Positions 49,301 through 63,207 of a DNA stretch of 64,000 nucleotides are shown in pieces. The notes beneath the pieces are model-generated. The model saw only the letters and a list, made by a program, of their open reading frames with translations, did not search any database and was not told where the DNA came from. The stretch spans positions 16,173,615 to 16,237,614 of the forward strand of contig NC_087180.1 of the NCBI RefSeq assembly GCF_035594125.1, given 5' to 3'. This DNA is from Scylla paramamosain (taxonomy: Eukaryota; Arthropoda; Malacostraca; Decapoda; Portunidae). A program made the position numbers and the translations under genes. Position 1 is the stretch's first letter, and the number at the start of each line of letters is the position of its first letter.

Positions 49301-50375
49301 TTCATTTACTCTTGCAATATACAGTAAAGTAACATTACTCTTATAAATGCAATACTAATTGACATACCTTTATTTACTCTCAGGAAAGTCTTAGAAATGC
49401 TTGAATATAACCTTTATCTACTTTTAGAATGTATAGAAAAGTTACAGTACTCTCAGAAATGCAGTACAACTTGACAGTAACCTAGAGGGCTTGCATCAAA
49501 CAGTCATAAACCTTCACCTGCAGGACGGCTACCCAATGCGACCCAAGGGACTCAACTACATCAACACACCCGCAGCCTTCGACACGGTGTTCAACATCTT
49601 CAGGTCATTCATGAAGGAGAAGATGAAGAAAAGAGTGAGTAATGTCTTCTCTGCATTAATAGGTAGTAAAAATGCACAAGAGTGTCCTGAAAGGAAGGAA
49701 AGAAGACCAGAGAAAATGTATCCTAGCGGAGGGAAAACTTATAAAATTATAGATCACATGCGTTCTCAAGGTCACAAATATTTCGTCGAGGTATGAACAA
49801 GTTAAAGTGATCACTAAGCAGAGGCCTCCTATCTCTCCTACACAGGTCCACATCCATGGCAGCGACATGGAAAGCCTCTACAAGCAGGTGCCGAGAGAGA
49901 TGCTGCCTGTGGAATACGGAGGCACCAACGGCACCGTAGAAGAGATCAAAAGTACGAGACAAGCATGCATTCACATAGACAGATCTAATAATTAGTTACT
50001 TTATTAACAACAGATCCATTAAGTGACAAAGTACGTACGGAAGAAATTACAAGAATTAAGCAACAGGAGTTACCGAAATAAATCGTGCACTAGAATAAAT
50101 GATTATATCAAGACTTAGGCAGAATTTTAACAATTACTTATTTTTTTTATTTTCTATTTTTTTTTTTTTCCTGATTTTCTGGTTTATTGCATACACTTTC
50201 TGTTCTCGGCCTGCGCTACACAGACTACTGGCTGCAGCGCCTTGACGCCCGCCGGGACTGGCTGCTGGAGGACGAGAAGTACTGTGTGGACGAGTCTAAG
50301 CGCCCAGGCAAACCCAAGACCTCCGCTGAACTGTTTGGCATCGAGGGATCCTTCAGGAAACTCGATGTTGACTGA
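40337..50375 (+). CDS. CRAL-TRIO (SEC14-like) lipid carrier with six alternative core exons
   Basis: Shared exons are 40337-40484, 40933-41092, 49524-49634, 49846-49951 and 50224-50375 (stop TGA). One of six 259-nt exons (A 42816-43074, B 44237-44495, C 45078-45336, D 45786-46044, E 47151-47409, F 48246-48504) fits between the second and third shared exons. With any one of them the product is 311 aa, the usual size of alpha-tocopherol-transfer- or retinaldehyde-binding-like proteins that carry hydrophobic ligands in the cytosol. The N-terminal helical region (residues 1-102) contains [20 protein letters not shown]. The alternative part covers residues 104-189. The shared C-terminal part has [24 protein letters not shown], and the family ending [16 protein letters not shown]. 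The ATG (ACCATCATGG) lies in an exon starting at 40310 after an acceptor, so an untranslated exon is upstream. The ligand is unknown. Confidence 0.93.
41990..42195. repeat. Long inverted repeat (foldback) in the CRAL-TRIO intron
   Basis: Two arms of about 90 bp face each other around an 8-nt centre at 42091-42098. Inner arms: AGAATTACTA and TAGTAATTCT. Middle arms: ACTCGAATCATACACAG and CTGTCCATGAGTCGAGT. Outer arms: TTAAAATAGATACAGTTACG with TGCAATCAATGCACTC, and GAGTGTATTGATTGTACGTA with TTGATTTTAAGG. A few mismatches occur. It could be a palindromic MITE or a strong RNA hairpin in the pre-mRNA, upstream of alternative exon A. Confidence 0.75.
42415..42560 (-). mobile_element. Diverged LINE tail
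   Basis: T-run, AATGTAAGAACG, then AAAGATGCCAGACCTCAAAG and ATGACAGTTAGAAGGCAGGT with CCAAAATTACC, matching the tail copy at 24908-25085 (ACAGTTCATAGGCAAGTC, TAAAATTACC). It lies in the intron before alternative exon A. Confidence 0.55.
42816..43074 (+). CDS. Alternative exon A of CRAL-TRIO gene
   Basis: 259 nt, phase 2 to 0, acceptor CCTTCTGCAG, donor GTGTGG. It encodes [18 protein letters not shown], then [41 protein letters not shown], and KKAMTIWQ. It is the copy closest to the usual arthropod CRAL-TRIO core (D-x-EGVT-x-x-HA-x-QMTP), so it may be the ancestral or default version. Confidence 0.92.
43295..43450 (+). mobile_element. tRNA-derived SINE
   Basis: A pol III A-box-like TGGTACAGTGGTA (from about 43302) and a B box GGTTCAAATCC (43356-43366) flank a strong GCGCTT..GGGG/CCCCAAGCGC stem. 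A non-tRNA body and A-rich DNA follow. It sits in the intron between alternative exons A and B. Not a functional tRNA: the middle arm is a long hairpin and no acceptor stem closes. Confidence 0.65.
43651..43727. repeat. (AGT)n-type trinucleotide repeat
   Basis: An interrupted AGT/AAT/AGC triplet array in the A-B intron. Confidence 0.9.
44237..44495 (+). CDS. Alternative exon B of CRAL-TRIO gene
   Basis: 259 nt, phase 2 to 0, acceptor GCGCGTTCCAG, donor GTACGT. It encodes [19 protein letters not shown], then [42 protein letters not shown], and KKSMVMWQ. No stop in frame. It replaces residues 104-189 and cannot be a gene of its own, since it lacks first and last exons. Confidence 0.92.
44871..44943. 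repeat. (TAG)n/(TGG)n trinucleotide repeat
   Basis: An interrupted GTA/GTG triplet array in the B-C intron. Confidence 0.9.
45078..45336 (+). CDS. Alternative exon C of CRAL-TRIO gene
   Basis: 259 nt, phase 2 to 0, acceptor CATCATCTCTAG, donor GTGGGT. It encodes [65 protein letters not shown], and TVLWQ. The usual HA-x-Q of the core is HVVAL here, a clear change in the pocket-forming helix. Confidence 0.92.
45786..46044 (+). CDS. Alternative exon D of CRAL-TRIO gene
   Basis: 259 nt, phase 2 to 0, acceptor CTCCTTTCACAG, donor GTATAC. It encodes [63 protein letters not shown], and KKMMTLFQ. The frame is fully open. Confidence 0.92.
47151..47409 (+). CDS. Alternative exon E of CRAL-TRIO gene
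   Basis: 259 nt, phase 2 to 0, acceptor GGCTGATGCAG, donor GTCATT (weak). It encodes [67 protein letters not shown], and AIIMQ. The GRKV turn of copies A-C is gone. It is closest to exon F (shared LARP, LD-x-G-x-MT). Confidence 0.9.
48246..48504 (+). CDS. Alternative exon F of CRAL-TRIO gene
   Basis: 259 nt, phase 2 to 0, acceptor TGTCTTGGGTCAG, donor GTTTAT (weak). It encodes [67 protein letters not shown], and ATLIQ. It is the last copy, about 1 kb before the next shared exon, and a sister of exon E. Confidence 0.9.
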
Positions 50376-50424
50376 AGGATGAAATTTCCCGCCCAAGAAT
50401 GGCTGCCTTTGTTGTTGTTGACAA

Positions 50425-50507
50425 TGGTGATGGTGGTGGTGGTGGTGGTGGAGTGATGGTGTGAGTGTGTGTGTGCGTGTGTGCGTGTGCGTGTGCGCGT
50501 GTGCGCG

Positions 50508-50545
<38 letters not shown>
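50425..50545. repeat. (TGG)n and (GT)n microsatellite in CRAL-TRIO 3' UTR
   Basis: A TGG block (50425-50451) then a GT/GC run to 50545, starting 50 nt after the stop codon and so transcribed. Confidence 0.9.
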
Positions 50546-50546
<1 letters not shown>

Positions 50547-50653
50547 ATGCGGGAAAGAGCGAGCACGTGCCTTCCTTGTGCATTGTGTGAAAATTTGCTG
50601 TAATTCTGAGTAAAAACTTCATATCTATTCAGTATGTAACGGTATAATTTATA

Positions 50654-50659
50654 AATAAA
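50654..50659 (+). promoter_or_regulatory. Candidate poly(A) signal of CRAL-TRIO gene
   Basis: AATAAA, 279 nt after the stop. Another AATAAA occurs near 50736. Confidence 0.5.
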
Positions 50660-51207
50660 TAGTAGAGCAATTGAAGTTCCAATAATCATTATCTATTATT
50701 ATTTCTTATTCCCACGCGTGTGAAGAATACCATTTAATAAATCAAATTCAGACGCATAAATAACATTAGTGTCTAAGGTCGCAAAGATGAACGCTTACAC
50801 GAGTTTGTGTTGCGACGACTGATACAAATCCCAGCCCTGCACGAACAAAGCCTTGCTGGGTAACTTCCTGTGCTGTGGCCTCCCTTGCTATGCCTGCACT
50901 ACCTTCACGGAAAAAAGCGATAATGATCTAAACCTTTATCGGATGGAAAATGCAACTATTTCGTAAGCTAGGATATATGGTTAAGAAATTGTACGATTAT
51001 ATTGTTGTGTGTCAAACCATGTTTTGGTTTCGTGAATAGTAAGTATGATGGGGACATTTGCATTACCAGAATCGTTCAGAAATCTAATAGCAGAGTGATA
51101 ATGAATAGCAATTACTTCCTGTTGATGAGAAACAAAATTAATCATACTTATGAATATGACGTAAGTAGAGAAATCTGTACAAAATACCGTGCACCAAATA
51201 TATAACA

Positions 51208-51209
<2 letters not shown>

Positions 51210-51266
<57 letters not shown>
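51210..51266. repeat. (CT)n microsatellite at EcKinase-like gene 1 stop
   Basis: A CT run (GA in the coding sense) of about 28 units. Its last bases are part of the TGA stop codon of the minus-strand gene. Confidence 0.95.
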
Positions 51267-51268
<2 letters not shown>

Positions 51269-53371
51269 GGAATAATTCCTAGCTCCATCATTTCGTCGAA
51301 AACAGACAAAAACCTTGGTTTCACAAGAGGATTTGTTTCTATCGTTTCCAACGATTTCTCTCTTGTCTCACGAAGCATTTCCGCGAGATCCTCCTTATTC
51401 TCCTTCGAAGTGTCTGCTTCACCTTCAGGCTCAAAAAGCACAAGCGGTACAAACACCATGGCGAATATTAAGCCCGCGAGGTTCATGTCCTTGAAATCCT
51501 TAAGTAGCTGCGCCTCCGTGAATGGTATTGTCTGGCCACCAGCCTCCATGATGTCCTTGAAAGCAGTATAGTAGGAACCCAGGAAGGCTTCAATGTTGGG
51601 CTTCCTGACGTCCCCCGTCATGCTGGTATAGAGGAGGTAGTTGAGATCGGCAGCTGGGGCACTGTAGTTTATCAGCTGCAAGTCGAGGAGCATCACGTCC
51701 TCGGGGTGGCCGGTCTCGCTGTACCTGCCGGAGGTGAGGAGACACGTAACACAGTGCACTAAGGGGGTCTGAAGGAACAAGAACCCACGTATGTTTTCCT
51801 GACACATTTGTGGAGAGGAGGACAGGGAAGAAAAAGGAAATCTCTGGCCTATTTTACACTTTGTAATGAAAGGAGAATAGGATATTAGAAGCGTTGGTAA
51901 AATGCAAAAAGTCATTGCAACTTACCTGAAGAGAAGGTTGTTGTTCCAGCAGTCTCCGTGACACACCACCTTAGGCAAAACATGTTTCGTCTGCTTGGAG
52001 AAGATTTCTTCTATCTTAGGGATGATCATGTCTATCCAGGCATTTACTCTCTCGTACCCATCCATTTTTCTGGCGATAGTTTGAGAGAGCTTTGCACTTT
52101 CTTTCAACGTATTCAACACTGAATCATAGTTAGTAATGAAATAGGACCAATCTGTTTTCAAATAAGGGTACTTTTCCCCAAGGTCGTCGTCAGGAGTCTT
52201 GTTCTGCAACAGGAGGGAGGCGGCGTGGAGTCTGGCTAGCTCCCTCAGCACAAGGGTAGTGTGAGCCTCATCCAGCCCTCGCTTCCGGTCAGCCATTTTG
52301 TAGCCTCTGGCTCGTAGGTCCTCAAGGAAGATTACTTCCTTTCCTTTCTCCAGACCTACATGGAAGCATTTAGGAACGTTGATCTCTGTGTGACCAATTT
52401 CTCTTAGTGCAGAGTTTATCTGAGGTGAGATGTCGAGGAAAAATTTGCATTCCTTTCGAAAGATTATGTCAATAACCCTCTCGCCGCTTAAGGTCTTTCC
52501 TGAGTTAATCTTTACCACATAGACCACCTTTGAGCTCTTCCCGTCGAGCTCATACTTAACCTCGACGGTGGTCACTTCAGAGGCATAATTGTCGCCCTTA
52601 TTCATGAAGTCCACAACCTTCCAGTCGGTGAGTTGTGCGGCGGCGCCCTTATCTGACGTGAGCGCTGCCCGCACGTGGTCTTCTGTCACCAAATTTATCG
52701 GTGTCACTGACGGTGAAGATGACGTGGCAGCATCAACCTTGGGTTCTGTGGGGAAACAAGAACGTGTCCTGTAACTTTGATGAAAGACTGTGTAAGAAGG
52801 TTCGAGAGAAAGGAGAGTGCAGTGAAATGCTTGAATGTTAGGTAAGGTACTATTAGTATAAGACGCAAAGTTTTATGTTGCCCGTCTAAAGTTTCCCACC
52901 TCCAAACTGTGGGAATCAGTGTGGCGATGCAAGGTCAAAGAAATGTCTCGTGTCTGGCACTTTCGCTTGCCCGTTGCTGCATGTTGCTATTGTGTTATTT
53001 ATTTCTTTTCTACCTTCATCCTTCTTTATGACTGCATTTAAAGGCTTGAATATCAATGACAACCAACTAAGTTTTATGTGAATTAGGTAATGTGTTTTTG
53101 TAAATCATATATTGGTGTGTATTTATCTATCTGCAAAAACACGCACAACACATCCTTTATAATGTTTGCATCACCTATACTCATTAATGTGGCCTTGACG
53201 CAGTGGTGGTTGTTGCAGATTTCGTTTTGCACTAATCTGATATTAAAGATTTTTTATAGTATCTTATCTAAAAATACTAAAAATATTTTTCCTATCGTCA
53301 ATCACGTCGTAGACAAGCATTAACACTTCCCCCACAGCGTCCCGTCCAAGTCACCTACCCTTATCTGCCAT
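51265..53371 (-). CDS. EcKinase-like (CHK/DUF1679 family) small-molecule kinase, copy 1
   Basis: Exons 53371-53359 (13 nt, MADK plus one base), 52745-51926 and 51724-51265 (stop TGA); 1293 nt, 430 aa, all in frame. The family is a protein-kinase-fold group known in arthropods for ecdysteroid 22-kinases and detoxifying phosphorylation. The beta3 Lys is in VVYVVKIN (about Lys83), then KECKFFLDI and VIFLEDLRARGYKMADR. The catalytic loop is VVCHGDCWNNNLLFR (about 267) and the metal-binding motif is VMLLDLQ (about Asp292). The C-terminal motif is SRxLSVFDEMMELGIIP-like (here RFLSVFDEMMELGIIP). The hinge-loop and metal residues are intact, so an active enzyme is expected. It is the first of four tandem copies in the same orientation. 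The substrate is unknown. Confidence 0.93.
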
Positions 53372-53853
53372 CGTGAAGACTGGTGTTGTGCTGGTGGCGC
53401 CTCCTTTGTAACTGCAATGGATAGAGTAGTCAATGGGAGTGGCCTGAAAGAGAGGACATCGCTGCCAGATGCAATGTGGCAGACTTTCTTTTCTCTTTTA
53501 TTTATTTTATTTTATATTTCTCTGTTTCGAACGACCACAGCCACTGACTTATGGGTGGCAACGGGGAAACATGTGTAATAACTCAATGTTTGGCTCTTAA
53601 CAAGCGTTGATTTCAGTATAAATTTATTTATTTATTTATTTATTTATTTTTTTTGTAGCGCCAGTAACAACTTGAATATTACATTTTTCAGCTCTGCTCA
53701 GTAGAATACGACTGCAGTGCTGCCAGACTCTTTCCAGAAGCTACCGTGGATAACACTGTCGTACACCTCATTCTGCCCTGCGCTCTCGGAGTCTCGGCTT
53801 AGCTACAAGTATGTGGTTTCTTCCTGTTAGACTTGTTGAACCGTTTTCCCTGA

Positions 53854-53886
53854 ACACACACACACGCACACACACACACACACACA

Positions 53887-53926
<40 letters not shown>
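53854..53926. repeat. (AC)n-(CT)n microsatellite
   Basis: An AC run, then a CT run. Confidence 0.95.
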
Positions 53927-53928
<2 letters not shown>

Positions 53929-54123
53929 TCGCACATACTAGATTCAAGATTCATGAATGTATGCATAATCTGCCTCCTCCACCTGTTTCCTCCTTACATA
54001 GCATATCAATGTGGCACAGCAGGCATTAATGACAACTTGTCTGTTGTAACCGTTTTCAATTGTTGAAATTGATCAGTTTCACCTGTTGATCTCCTAATGA
54101 ACTTTTTTCTTTAGAGTAAATAG

Positions 54124-54345
<222 letters not shown>

Positions 54346-55067
54346 GCAAGAAAGCCAAATTTAAATCTCCCCCAAAGATCTTGAGACACGAATTATGTGG
54401 CAATATTCATCGACGCAAAACTGTGCATGATGGAGATGAAAATAAATGAAACGAAAAAAGTTGAGACAGCATCTCAGTTTCTTTTATTGTATCGCCAAGG
54501 TCGCAGGAAAGGTCTGCCAGACTGACTGCTTGAGGCTAAGATGAACATCGTCTCCATTCTGTGAACTCCCAGAGGACTCTTTGTGCCACGCGCGTATTAT
54601 ATTTCCGTTACAATTATGTTGCTCTCTAAAACAGTATTAGTGTTCAGTTGTGTATTTGAGTGAAATACACTAGTCATATTATTCGTGCTTTAAAAAGAAA
54701 GAAGGAATTAGATTCTCACTTTATGGAGGGAGGTCAAGACTATTGAAAAAAAAAAAAAATAGATTGCCTGTGCCGATGGACAAATAAGTTATTCGTTATT
54801 GTTAATTTCTGAGTTGTTATATATTTTCGAGCAAAGAAGCATTACAACATGTAAACCTGAATAATATAACTTGTGTTTAGTTTCCATGATATAACTGCAG
54901 TACATTGTGAATTAAATGAAGGTCTAAACTTACCTTCTTGTCATATCACGCAAAAGTGAAAGTATTTTGTTGCAGACTTGATTGGCCACGACCTCTAAGG
55001 CTTCACTCTTCGAGGAAATTGCAAAATTTTACACGTGAAGCCTACGGTTTGGTAACGTCCTGGCCAA

Positions 55068-55070
<3 letters not shown>

Positions 55071-55103
<33 letters not shown>
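55071..55103. repeat. (CT)n microsatellite after copy 2 stop
   Basis: A CT run followed by TGTCTGTT, ending 7 nt from the stop codon of the minus-strand gene. Confidence 0.9.
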
Positions 55104-55107
<4 letters not shown>

Positions 55108-55110
55108 GTT

Positions 55111-58142
<3,032 letters not shown>

Positions 58143-58714
58143 CCTAGAGGTTGGTGCGAGACGGGAGGCGGAGTCTTGGTGACTGTGATGGGGAACTGGT
58201 GGTGTGGGGAGTGTGACTGTGGGAGAACGGTGATGAGGTGCGTCCCTAAAAAGTTGCAACTCATCGTGACACAGACTTGTACTTTCTTACTTATATAATT
58301 TATTTTTTAAGTACGACAGCGACAACCACCGCCACCGCCTTGTGAGTGGCGAAGGATTGGCGTATGGCAAGTCTCTGAACACCAACATGTTAAGGCAATT
58401 AGAGGTCTAAAAACAATTAGCGTGATTTCCACGTGTTGATGCACGTCGTTGCATTAAGCAATCAAGTATTACTTTGGGCTCCTGTTCCTGTATTGCCTCT
58501 CATTACTTGTTAACATTTCCGGTTCCACCTTTGCTTGATTGATGTGGAGGATACCATGAAAGAAAATAACTGTGATATAAGATCACTTGTACGTATGTGT
58601 TCAGCTTACTTGGAAACCTGTTATTGATATCATCTGTTTATGGAAATGTTTTTATTCACGTCAGGTGTTTACTGCTTGATAAATGAACATTTAATATTTG
58701 TATTGTATCCATAA

Positions 58715-58761
<47 letters not shown>
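58143..58761. other. Spacer between copies 2 and 3, promoter-side duplication
   Basis: About 58245-58400 matches about 61470-61620 upstream of copy 3 (CGTGACACAGACTT, CAACCACCGCCACCGCCTTG/CGACCACCGCCACCGCCTTG, GTCTGAAxA). The side nearest copy 3 (58640-58720) matches 63045-63135 next to copy 4. Confidence 0.6.

Positions 58762-58763
<2 letters not shown>
58719..58763. repeat. (CT)n microsatellite at copy 3 stop
   Basis: A CT run whose end overlaps the TGA stop of the minus-strand gene (CCATGAGAGAG in the coding sense). Confidence 0.95.
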
Positions 58764-58765
<2 letters not shown>

Positions 58766-60699
58766 GGAATAATTCCTAGTTCCATCATTTCGTCGAAAAC
58801 AGACAAAAGTCTCGACTTCACAAGAAGATTTGCGTCAACATTTTCCAACGCCTTCTCTGTTGCTTTACGAAACGTTTCTTCAAGATCTTCATCGTTTTTT
58901 GAAGAGTCTACTGCGCCTTCTGTCTCAGAGAGCACTACTGGCACAATCATTATAGTGAATATTGTGCCGACGAGGTTCCTGTCCCTGAAATCCTTGAGAA
59001 GCTGCGCCTGCGAGAACGGTACTGTCTGGCCGGCAGCCTCCATTATGTTCTTGAAAGTGGTGTAGTAGGAACCCAGGAAGGCTTCAATGTTGGGCTTCCT
59101 GACGTTCCCCGTCATGCTGGTATAGAGGAGGTAGTTGAGATCGGCGGCCGGGGAACTGTAGTTTACCACCTGCAAGTCGAGGAGCATCACGTCCTCGGGG
59201 TGGCCGGTTTCGCTGTACCTGCCGGAGGTGAAGAGACATGTAACACAGTGCATTAGATTGGTCTGTGCTCCGTTCTGTAAGAAACAGCCTAATTTTCCTG
59301 GTATACCTGCAAAGAGGAAGTGAAGAGGAGGAAGGGGCAGAAAAAAAAAAAAAAAAATACGCCTCTGGACTATTTGAAGTTTTCGTATTGAAAGGAAAAT
59401 ATGGCGTCAGAAGCAAGTACCATGCAGAGTCGTTCCAATTTACCTGAAGAGAAGGTTGTTGATCCAGCAGTCTCCGTGACACACCACCTTAGGCTCGCCA
59501 CGTTGTAGTTGTTCGGAGAAGATGTCTGCTATCCTAGGAATGATTGTGTCTATCCATGCAGTTACTTTCTCGTATCCCCCTACGTTTTTCATTATAGTTT
59601 GAACAACTGTTGCGCTTTCTCTTATCATATTCAATAATCCATCATGGTTGTTAACAAAATAATCTATCCCTATCTTCAAAACAGGATACTTTTCCCCAAG
59701 GGCTTTGTCTGGAGTCTTGTTCTGCAGTAGGAGGGAGGCGGCGTGGAGTCTGGCCAGCTCCCTTAGCACAAGGGTAGTGTGAGCCTCGTCCAGCCCTTGC
59801 TTGCGGTCAGCCATTTTGTAGCCTCTGGCTCGTAGGTCCTCAAGGAAGATTACTTCCTTTCCTTTCTCTAGACTTATATGGAAGCATTTGGGAACGTTGA
59901 TCTCTGTGTGACCAATTTCTCTTAGTGCAGAGTTTATCTGCGGTGCGATGTCGAGGAAGAATTTGCACTCCTTCTCGAAGAATAAGTCAAACATGTTTTC
60001 ACCTCCAAAGGTCTTTCCTGAGTTAATCTTTACCACATAGACCACCTCTGAGCTCTTGCCGTCGATCTCATACTTAACCTCGACGCTGGTCACTAAACAG
60101 GTATAATTGTCGCCCTTCTTGGTGAAGTCCACGACCTTCCAGGCGGTGAGTTGTGCGGCAGCGCCCTTGTCTGACATGAGCGCTGCCCGCACGTGGTTTT
60201 CCGTCACCAAACTCTTCGGCGTCACTGACGGTGAAGACGACGTGGCGGCACCAACCTTGGGTTCTGTGGGAAAGAAAATGTCTCACAACTTTGATGAAAG
60301 AGTGTGCAAGATAGTTCGAGGGAAGTGAGAGTGCAATGAAAGTTATTGCGCGAAGCTCCAAGCTTTTTGTAGTAGACTGCTTTTCGTGACTCTCAGCGAC
60401 TCTCCTTGGAGAGCGAGACAAGCTTCAGCCTTTTGAAAAGACTTGGCGTGTTTATGTCAAGACGGCATGCTGAACGTCAGCAGCAGGGGGTAAGCGGTAG
60501 GCAGAACAGGATATGCAGGGATCTAGCTGTGGAAGTGGTCTCCAGTCCTGCAGCCTCCGCTCGACCGGTCGCTCTGCATGCCCCTGGGATGATGTCTCGG
60601 CTGCATACGTCGCGGCTCGACTAGATACACTTATCGCTTCGTTCATACAAATTACCTGCTACCAAGTACAATTAGGCTAATGCTTCTATGCAGTAATAA

Positions 60700-60753
<54 letters not shown>

Positions 60754-61168
60754 ATTATTAGACTTTTGAGCAGTAATGACCACACGCACATACACAGATA
60801 AAAAAAAATAATTTTGTTCCTGTTTGTGTTAGGTTTTAAAATGGTAATATATTACTTAATTTGTCTTCTGTATTTCTTTGTTGAATATCTAACCAGACTC
60901 AACATGAAGTGTCCCGCGAGAGCTCCTGTTGCCATTGAATACAGCGCTGACGTAAATAGCGGGGTCTGTGTGGACGCGGCTCGGTTTGTCCTTGACGCGA
61001 TGGTGGCCGTTTGCAAGAGATTCGTTTATTGTAGTTATCTGATATCAGAGTTTTCGTATACTATTTGTACTACACACACACACACACACACACACACTCC
61101 ACTCACTCTCAGGCAAGCACCAACACTTCCGACAGTGTCCCGCTAAGTCACTTACCCTTGTCTGCCAT
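58762..61168 (-). CDS. EcKinase-like small-molecule kinase, copy 3
   Basis: Exons 61168-61156 (13 nt), 60263-59444 and 59218-58762 (stop TGA); 1290 nt, 429 aa. Motifs are as in the other copies: VVYVVKIN, KECKFFLDIAPQIN, HTEINVPKCFH, VVCHGDCWINNLLFR, VMLLDLQVVN. The last exon is one codon shorter, from a change in the variable acidic stretch (SSKNDEDLEETF). The exon 2 donor is GTAAAT instead of GTAAGT. It is probably active and very close in sequence to copy 2 in the N-terminal half. Confidence 0.93.
60701..60751. repeat. (CA)n microsatellite in intron 1 of copy 3
   Basis: A CA run of about 25 units. A shorter one lies at 61072-61097. Confidence 0.95.
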
Positions 61169-61904
61169 CCTGGAGTTGATTTGAGTTGAAGAATGTGGTA
61201 TTTGTGGCGGCGCGTGGGCAACTGCTTAGGAGGCTGGGAGCAGAGCGGTTGGTGTGGTGAGGGCGAGAATGCCGTTCGTTGCTTAAGCCTTACTCTGGCA
61301 GACAATTTTTTCCTATTGTAGATTATGATGTACAACCTTTCAGCGCTTACTTTCTGTAGTAGTCTTTCAAATGGCTCCGTAGCTTGGAAGAGACAAAGTT
61401 AACGTCCTACTCTTTACAGTGCCTGGGATGTTAACAAAGGATGATCACACCAGAGAAAGTAAATGTGGCAACTCTTCGTGACACAGACTTTAATTTTCTC
61501 TCTCGTTTAATTTATTTTACATGTACTATAGCGACGACCACCGCCACCGCCTTGAGGGTGGCAAAGGTGGCGGAGGCAATAAAGACAAGTGTCTGAAAAA
61601 ACAACATATGAAGGCAATCCTCCCTTTAAAAACATGTCAGATATTAGTGAGCTTTATACGCAGGTCTCGTGTTCATGCATTCCGTCGTATCAAGTAATGA
61701 ATTGCTAGTTCGGGTTTCTCTTCTTGTACTAGATTGTTAGATAAAACTACAGTCAGCGCCAAATGACTCAACAATTGTATGTAAACACTTGTTGCTCACA
61801 GAATAAGATTAGTACTTACCAGTGACTCGGTTATTTGTTAAATGGATATCTATTCATCGTAAGGACCACCTTAAGTCTGCCAGGGACCGAGTCAGCCAAG
61901 TTCT

Positions 61905-62290
61905 CAGCACTACCGGAGAATTTCTGAACACACCCTCCGAAGAACAGACTTAAATTTTGGGATGCTGGATGTGTCTTCGCCTCGAAGTTTTGCTCTTACT
62001 AATGTCCAAAAGTTCTCGATTGGACATGCATGGACTTCCTGATGCCCAGTCTGGAATGAAGTCCACTTCACATAAATGTAACCAGTCTGACGATTTTTGC
62101 CGAGCGACAAGGTGCACCATTTTGCTGGAGGATCTCGGTGCCAGTATCTGCAAATCAGTCCGGCAGATTATCATTGAAGATGTTGAGGTACACCTTGCTG
62201 TCCACTGTCTGACTTTTAGGAAGGATGTCAAGGTCACCCGAACCTTCACAGGTTCAGTTTGCTCCTTCACCTTGCGGCAGTTCAGGCTGT
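61905..62290 (-). mobile_element. Decayed Tc1/mariner-type transposase fragment
   Basis: On the minus strand one frame reads CPIENFWTLVRAKLRGEDT, then IPKFKSVLRRVCSEIL, matching the C-terminal region of Tc1-like DDE transposases (PxxxP-IENFW-x-x-(L/V)K). The upstream part sits in another frame, so at least one frameshift is present. The plus-strand open frame here is a shadow. Confidence 0.6.
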
Positions 62291-62294
62291 CGCT

Positions 62295-62461
62295 TATCAC
62301 TCTGGATGGTACGTATCACTCTGGATGGTACGTATCACTCTGGATGGTACGTATCACTCTGGATGGTACGTATCACTGGATGGTACGTATCACTCTGGAT
62401 GGTACGTATCACTCTAGATGGTACGTATCACTCTGGATGGTACGTATCACTGGATGGTATG
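62295..62461. repeat. 19-bp minisatellite with 17-bp variants, nine units
   Basis: The unit is TATCACTCTGGATGGTACG. The order is four full units, one 17-nt unit lacking CT, three full units (one with TCTAGA), and one 17-nt unit. Each boundary forms TACGTA. The long open frames here are artefacts. Confidence 0.95.
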
Positions 62462-63127
62462 TTTTCTGGCAGTTATGGGTTTTGTTTTTTAATTGTTTGC
62501 TGTAAGCTGATGACTTACACTCAAGTGTCTTTTGATAACACATGTTCTGAGAAACTTTTTGGTGTTGTCCACCACCATGTTTGTGGTGAGGGACATCCTC
62601 TTATCTCTCATCGCGCCATTTCTTTACCAACGCACTCAGTCTTTTCATTGGCACCAATTGTACGGCTTATTTTTTTTTTTCACCATTCTTATGTAACTCT
62701 ATCACTCGCACTATGTCATCATGGCCTGTATATTATCCATGTACTCGTATCGTACAATAAAACAAACACAACCGTTTTGTAAGCTAAAACAATGAGCAGT
62801 CACAAAAAAAATAACTCCATGTCAATATTTCAAACACCGAATCCGTTAATCTATTCTTTAAAGAAAAGAAAAAAAAAAAAAAAAACTGAGGGGCTAACTT
62901 CAGTAGCCATGTAGTCATTTTCTTCATTTTTTTTTTTTTTTTTTCAGAATGAATAGAAGTGATTTCCCAGTTTGTGCAAAATGACGCTCACATCGACGTG
63001 AATTTTAAACTGTTAGGCGCTGACTGTAATATGATTTATGGTATTTGTTTTGGAGAAAGATGTTTTAGCACGTCAGGCACTTACTGTATGATAAATAAAT
63101 ATATAACTGTGAGTTTGCATCGATTGT

Positions 63128-63132
<5 letters not shown>

Positions 63133-63204
<72 letters not shown>
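63133..63204. repeat. (CT)n microsatellite after copy 4 stop
   Basis: A CT run of about 36 units, ending one nt from the TAA stop of the minus-strand gene. Confidence 0.95.

Positions 63205-63205
<1 letters not shown>

Positions 63206-63207
<2 letters not shown>

Larger units (their letters stand above)
61169..63205. other. Spacer between copies 3 and 4
   Basis: It contains promoter-side DNA shared with copy 2, a decayed transposase fragment, a 19-bp minisatellite, and copy-4 3' flank shared with copy 3. No intact gene. Confidence 0.6.

Noticed and set aside
61957..62782. 182- and 185-codon plus-strand open frames
   Set aside because: They run antisense to a decayed transposase and then through a 19-bp minisatellite, which keeps three frames open by chance.
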